Part shown: positions 6,825 through 9,439 of the stretch, piece by piece | How the letters are laid out: each line of letters opens with the position of its first letter | Numbering within the stretch: position 1 is the first letter of the stretch | From: an uncultured Ruminococcus sp. | GTDB lineage: Bacteria > Bacillota > Clostridia > Oscillospirales > Ruminococcaceae | Reading direction: 5' to 3' | DNA length: 9,439 bases | Assembly (NCBI GenBank): GCA_947177715.1 | Contig: CAMWVM010000045.1 | Span: 1-9,439, forward strand | Position numbers and translations under genes: made by a program | The notes under the pieces: generated by a model | What the model was told of the DNA's origin: nothing | Databases searched by the model: none | The model's input: only the letters and a program-made list of their open reading frames with translations

Positions 6825-6860
6825 AAAAAAGGGTCATTGATTTTGATTCAATGACCCTTT
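6825..6860. terminator. Bidirectional terminator between convergent genes
   Basis: A perfect 13-bp stem (6828-6840 with 6848-6860) and a 7-base loop. On the minus strand the stem is followed by six T's (complement of 6825-6830), making it a strong terminator for the flavin-reductase gene. On the plus strand only TTT follows, so it is weaker for the helical-protein gene that stops at 6824. Confidence 0.9.
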
Positions 6861-6909
6861 ATAACATATCTAAAATACCTTATTTAAATAATTTATTAAA
6901 TAGAAAATT

Positions 6910-7509
6910 TTATTTTTTATTTTTAATATGCTTTTTCTTTTTTTTCACTGAAAAACCGAATGAACCAAGCTTTTTTCCAAGTGAAAAATATTCTCCATGA
7001 GAATATGCCAATAATCCGGCTTTTTCTAATGCAAGCCTTCCGTTTTTGTCTAATAATTCAATAGCAGCGTCAACTGCAGTGATGTCGGCTATAAACATAT
7101 GATGTGTACCCAACTCAACTATGTTTCGCACCTTGCATTCTATATTAACAGGGGATTGCTCTAATATGGGAGCTTTTACTGTAAAGGCATCTTGCGTCGT
7201 TAAATTCATTGTTTTAAATTTATCTGTGTTTTTTCCTGATTTAACGCCGCAGAAATCTACAGCTTTTACTAATTCTTCTGTTGTGAGATTAATAACAAAT
7301 TCACCGCTGTCTTTAATTAGATTGTATGAATATCGTTCCGGCCTTACAGAAATATATGTAACAGGGGGCTGTGTGTTTAGTATACCGGTCCAAGCAACAG
7401 TGAAAACATTGGGTTTGTCAACAGTTCCGCAGGTTACTAATGTTGGCGGCAGGGGAGAAGTTATGACGCTTCCTTTCCAACTTTCTTTAGTATATTTTGT
7501 ATATTCCAT
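6910..7509 (-). CDS. Flavin reductase family protein (FMN-binding split barrel)
   Basis: A 199-residue soluble flavoprotein of the flavin-reductase-like / flavoredoxin type. These bind FMN and pass electrons from NAD(P)H or a redox partner; the exact substrate cannot be read from sequence. Family features in order: NVFTVAWTGILNTQPP (34-49) and VRPERYSYNLI (55-65), which build the FMN pocket; FVINLTT (71-77); GVKSGKNTDKF (88-98); a conserved-looking ECKV (124-127); GTHHMFIADI (134-143); and LGSFGFSVKKKKK near the end. The C-terminus is a run of lysines (HIKNKK last). AAAGG at 7520-7524 (minus strand) precedes the ATG by about 10 bases. It is probably its own transcription unit, with a promoter that overlaps the end of the 99-residue gene upstream and the hairpin at 6825-6860 as terminator. 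Confidence 0.92.
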   Translation of the reverse strand: MEYTKYTKESWKGSVITSPLPPTLVTCGTVDKPNVFTVAWTGILNTQPPVTYISVRPERYSYNLIKDSGEFVINLTTEELVKAVDFCGVKSGKNTDKFKTMNLTTQDAFTVKAPILEQSPVNIECKVRNIVELGTHHMFIADITAVDAAIELLDKNGRLALEKAGLLAYSHGEYFSLGKKLGSFGFSVKKKKKHIKNKK

Positions 7510-7550
7510 GTTATCACTACCTTTGATTTTATTTCAGGATATAGCAGAGT

Positions 7551-7580
7551 AATATAAAGATATCATTCTCTATATGTCAA
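7551..7580 (-). promoter_or_regulatory. Sigma-A-type promoter of the flavin-reductase gene
   Basis: On the minus strand a perfect TTGACA (7580-7575), an 18-bp spacer and TATATT (7556-7551). The -35 overlaps the last codons of the 99-residue gene. The expected transcript begins about 35 bases before the ATG. Confidence 0.6.
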
Positions 7581-7869
7581 TGAATTCACCATTCTCTATT
7601 TCAAGACTGTTAAGCGACTTACTTTTAAATTGTTCTTTAGCCTTTTTTGATGTATCTTTTGCAATGGTCTTTGTCAGAAGTGCATCAATTATTTTATAAT
7701 TCTTTATTGTTCTTTGCAGAAAATTCTGATATTTTTTAGGATGTTTAATCTTTTTCTTTTTTTGATCAAAAATAATTGCACTGGCAGCTGATAAGGCGAT
7801 AGTGGCAGTAATCTTCTCAGGTTTTGTATTTAATTTAAGTTTTAACTTTTTATTTTTTGAATTTTTCAA
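7570..7869 (-). CDS. Lysine-rich small protein, function unknown
   Basis: I do not recognise this protein. From a TTG start at 7869 it has 99 residues: a very basic N-terminus (KNSKNKKLKLKLNTKPEK), one short hydrophobic Ala/Ile stretch (about 19-34, ITATIALSAASAIIF), another lysine cluster (KKKKIKHPKKY) and a helical, charged C-terminus ending EIENGEFIDI. The hydrophobic stretch could be a weak membrane anchor or simply a buried helix. I chose TTG because AGGAAGTGA lies just upstream on the minus strand, and a good promoter at 7900-7928 would start transcription only a little before it. The frame stays open back to an ATG at 8004, but that extension would run through this promoter and the tRNA promoter. 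Same strand as the flavin-reductase gene, with about 60 bases between them. Confidence 0.6.
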   Translation of the reverse strand: MKNSKNKKLKLKLNTKPEKITATIALSAASAIIFDQKKKKIKHPKKYQNFLQRTIKNYKIIDALLTKTIAKDTSKKAKEQFKSKSLNSLEIENGEFIDI

Positions 7870-7899
7870 AAAATCACTTCCTATATAGTATATAATTAT

Positions 7900-7928
7900 A
7901 TTATACAACGTTTTTGTTATTTTTACAA
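7900..7928 (-). promoter_or_regulatory. Sigma-A-type promoter of the 99-residue protein gene
   Basis: On the minus strand TTGTAA (7928-7923), a 17-bp spacer and a perfect TATAAT (7905-7900). A second overlapping TATAAT follows at 7900-7895. It diverges from the tRNA-Ser promoter. Confidence 0.6.
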
Positions 7929-7964
7929 TACAAATAAAAAATATAAATAAATCATTTAGAGTAC

Positions 7965-7993
7965 TTGCATTTTTTGAGATAATGGTGTATAAT
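7965..7993 (+). promoter_or_regulatory. Promoter of tRNA-Ser
   Basis: TTGCAT (7965-7970), a 17-bp spacer and a perfect TATAAT (7988-7993), placing the start of transcription near 8000, about 17 bases before the mature tRNA 5' end. Confidence 0.75.
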
Positions 7994-8016
7994 ATATTGG
8001 TCATATATAAATATGT

Positions 8017-8105
8017 GGAGACGTATCGAAGTGGTCATAACGGACATGACTCGAAATCATGATGCCCCTTGAGGGACGTGGGTTCGAATCCCACCGTCTC
8101 CGCCA
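8017..8105 (+). tRNA. tRNA-Ser (anticodon CGA)
   Basis: A complete cloverleaf of 89 bases with encoded CCA. The acceptor stem is GGAGACG (8017-8023) with CGTCTCC (8095-8101), then discriminator G and CCA (8103-8105). The anticodon stem is CATGA/TCATG around the loop CTCGAAA (8050-8056), giving anticodon CGA (8052-8054), which reads UCG. A long class II variable arm (8062-8077) contains CCCC-TTGA-GGG, as expected for serine tRNAs. The T arm is GTGGG-TTCGAAT-CCCAC (8078-8094). Its 3' end is the probable insertion target of the neighbouring integrase element. Confidence 0.97.
8078..8105. other. Putative attachment site (att) in the tRNA-Ser 3' end
   Basis: A tyrosine recombinase gene lies just 3' of the tRNA and points toward it, the standard layout when an element integrates into a tRNA gene and restores its 3' half. 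The likely core is within the T arm to the CCA. The matching copy at the far end of the element is outside the window, so the exact core cannot be read. Confidence 0.4.
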
Positions 8106-8167
8106 TCGAAAAATCCAGTAACCATGCGGTTTTCTGGATTTTTCTTTTTTGACCGCCTCGAAAAATC
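8101..8167 (+). repeat. Short direct repeat spanning the tRNA 3' end
   Basis: CGCCATCGAAAAATC (8101-8115, including the tRNA CCA) recurs as CGCCTCGAAAAATC at 8154-8167, differing by one missing base. The two share TCGAAAAATC exactly. The pair may be integrase binding sites or a decayed core copy at the element edge; chance cannot be excluded. Confidence 0.45.
8109..8150 (+). terminator. Rho-independent terminator of tRNA-Ser
   Basis: AAAAATCCAG (8109-8118) pairs with CTGGATTTTT (8134-8143), with an inner AACC/GGTT stem, and is followed by CTTTTTT (8144-8150). It begins four bases after the tRNA CCA. Confidence 0.85.
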
Positions 8168-8180
8168 GCCCTCTTTTTCA

Positions 8181-8217
8181 CAGTTCTTTCCATGATTTTC
8201 GGAAAGAACTGCTTTTT
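8181..8217 (+). terminator. Hairpin with T tract at the 3' end of the integrase gene
   Basis: A perfect 11-bp stem (8181-8191 with 8201-8211) and 9-base loop are followed on the plus strand by CTTTTT. The T tract faces plus-strand transcripts coming from the tRNA side, so it would shield the integrase gene from antisense read-through. On the minus strand, where the integrase runs, no T tract follows. Confidence 0.6.
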
Positions 8218-8220
8218 CGT

Positions 8221-9382
8221 TTATTCCGCAGTTTCCGTCCTTACTGAATCCCACTTGCTTGTGAAATTCCCTGCCTTCGGCAGATGAATTCCGTCTACCA
8301 TTGCCTGCGCTGAGGATAGCTTTGAGCTGTCATCCAAATGGGCATAGATGTTCGCCGTCGTGCTAAAATCGCTGTGACCGAGCCACTCCTGAATTTGCTT
8401 CAATGGTACGCCGTTAGCAAGCAAAAGCGAAGCGCAGGAATGGCGCAGATCGTGAAAGCGTATTCGTTTTAGCCCGTGTCTTTCCAAAAAATCAGGGAAA
8501 GAACAAGTTAAATAATGCGATTTCATACGCTCTCCCATTTCATCTACAAACACAAAACCGTCATACTTGTAGTTGTAGCAGTTTCCGCAGACCCTTTTGT
8601 TCAGCTCCTGCGCCGCCTTGACTTCTCTGAAGTATTCCCTGAAGCTACCCACCAGTGGAAGCGTTCGCATACTGGATTTGGTTTTGGCAGAATCCTGTGC
8701 CACTTGAATACGCTTGCCATCGATATTACAGGAAGTGACGGTGTGCTTAATGGTAATTGTGTTGTTTTGGAAGTCGATAGCGTCCCATCTTAATCCGAGA
8801 GCTTCACTTCTGCGAAGTCCGTAAAACGCTCCGAGGAAAATCGGAATTTCCAGTTTTGTGCCTTTGGCGGCTTCAAAGAGCTTCTGAACTTCCTCGCTGT
8901 CATAGAAGCTGCCAACAAATCTGTTCTTCTTTGGGCGTTCCACCTTATCGGCGGGATTGCTGTCGATCATCTCAATTTTCACAGCGTATTTCAAAGCCTT
9001 ATGGATATTTGCGTGATAATGGATAACAAAGTTTGGCTTGACCCGTTTGAGCTGCTCCATATAAAAGGCTTGAATATCCGTTGCTTTCAACTCGGTAAGT
9101 GTAACGCCTGTTGCCTTAAAATACGGAACGATTACGCTCTTTACCATGTTGGAGTCGTAACCGCTATGGTGGGCTTTACTACCTCCAACCATTTGAGCAT
9201 GAAATCAGAGAACAGAATAAGGTTTTCCGAGTTTCCATCAACAGCTTTTCCGCCTTTTTCTTGTTTCCCTTAACAGGGAGCTGCGTCGGAAACCATTTCG
9301 TTTTCCTCTTGCCTGTTGCATCGTTATAACTCAAGAACATGTAGAAATAGCCTTTTTTCTCTTGCAGATGTCCTGCTACCAT
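8221..9382 (-). pseudogene. Tyrosine recombinase/integrase (ICE or prophage type), two frameshifts
   Basis: A site-specific recombinase of the Tn916/phage integrase kind. The N-terminal arm-binding part (GYFYMFLSYNDATGKRK, KWFPTQLPVKGNKKKAEKLLMETRK) lies at about 9230-9382. The core-binding domain follows (PYFKATGVTLTELKATDIQAFYMEQLKRV). The catalytic domain keeps the active-site set: Arg in GAFYGLRRSEALGL, Lys in SAKTKSSMRTLPL, HDLRH, LGHSDF, and the nucleophile Tyr in NIYAHLD (near 8344-8346). The reading frame breaks twice: near the A run at 9223-9226, then again at about 9150-9162. Between them a third frame encodes SDFMLKWLEVVKPTIAVTT, which fits the expected protein. Start: ATG at 9382, eight bases after AAAGGAGG; an ATG at 9388 is too close. 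Either the gene is dead or the contig end carries sequencing errors. Confidence 0.9.
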
Positions 9383-9387
9383 AATCA

Positions 9388-9439
9388 TTACCTCCTTTGT
9401 GTCGTCCCATTGGACTTCTGCTGTTGACCGTCTTTATTG
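9388..9439 (-). CDS. 3' end of an ORF upstream of the integrase (partial, tentative)
   Basis: On the minus strand an open frame enters from beyond the window edge, gives NKDGQQQKSNGTTQRR and stops with TAA at 9390-9388. The integrase ribosome binding site lies inside its last codons, so the two would be closely coupled. In such elements the gene before int is often a small excisionase, but sixteen residues are too few to identify it. Confidence 0.3.
   Translation of the reverse strand, partial: NKDGQQQKSNGTTQRR

Noticed and set aside
7121..7552. Plus-strand 143-residue open frame
   Set aside because: Antisense shadow of the flavin-reductase gene, whose protein motifs are clear on the other strand.
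7870..8004. N-terminal extension (45 codons from ATG 8004) of the 99-residue protein
   Set aside because: It overlaps the gene's own likely promoter (7900-7928) and the tRNA promoter, and has no ribosome binding site; the TTG at 7869 does.
8057..8254. Minus-strand 65-residue open frame ending GGDGGIRTHVPQGAS
   Set aside because: It runs antisense through the tRNA-Ser gene. The DGGIRTH tail is a well-known false protein produced by translating the reverse of serine tRNAs.
9001..9273. Plus-strand 90-residue open frame
   Set aside because: Antisense to the integrase; it only stays open because of the opposite-strand coding.

Overview
The window looks like one end-to-end draft contig from a low-GC Gram-positive bacterium, most likely a gut- or rumen-type clostridium (Ruminococcus/Oscillospiraceae/Lachnospiraceae-like). 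The reasons are AT-rich DNA, strong AGGAGG-type ribosome binding sites, GTG and TTG starts, sigma-A-type promoters with 17-18 bp spacers, and a set of families (VTC-domain protein, DUF4956, Cthe_2159-like lipoprotein) common in such genomes. The genus is an inference. The first 75 bases are not genomic: they are an Illumina/Nextera i5 adapter read-through with several errors.

Layout: (1) 76-841, the C-terminal two thirds of the chaperone DnaJ, closed by a strong terminator. (2) 972-2913, a two-component system (OmpR-type response regulator and membrane histidine kinase) whose genes overlap by 8 bases, ending in a second terminator. (3) 3035-6332, a tight three-gene operon: a VTC-domain (polyphosphate-polymerase-like) protein, a DUF4956 membrane protein and a large beta-helix lipoprotein of the Cthe_2159 type. 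(4) 6393-6824, a small all-helical, perhaps ferritin-like, protein, ending in a bidirectional terminator shared with (5). (5) On the minus strand, a flavin-reductase-family protein (6910-7509) and a 99-residue lysine-rich protein of unknown role (7570-7869). (6) tRNA-Ser(CGA) at 8017-8105. (7) On the minus strand, directly beyond the tRNA, a tyrosine recombinase with two frameshifts (8221-9382), preceded by the tail of another small ORF. This last region is visibly richer in G+C and is probably the edge of an integrative element inserted at the tRNA-Ser 3' end, with the rest of the element outside the window.

The part most worth following up is the two-component system plus the VTC/DUF4956/lipoprotein operon. 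Two 11-bp-spaced direct repeats with a TTTAAG core lie in front of the regulator gene and again in front of the VTC operon, each placed just upstream of a -10-like hexamer where a -35 box would be. This suggests that the regulator activates both its own operon and the VTC operon. The working model (inference) is a membrane-sensed, induced surface system. A cytoplasmic triphosphate-tunnel enzyme would make or handle an anionic polymer such as polyphosphate, a DUF4956 membrane partner would anchor or conduct it, and a secreted beta-helix lipoprotein rich in Asp-Asp-Gly turns would act at the outer surface, perhaps binding calcium or acidic polysaccharide.
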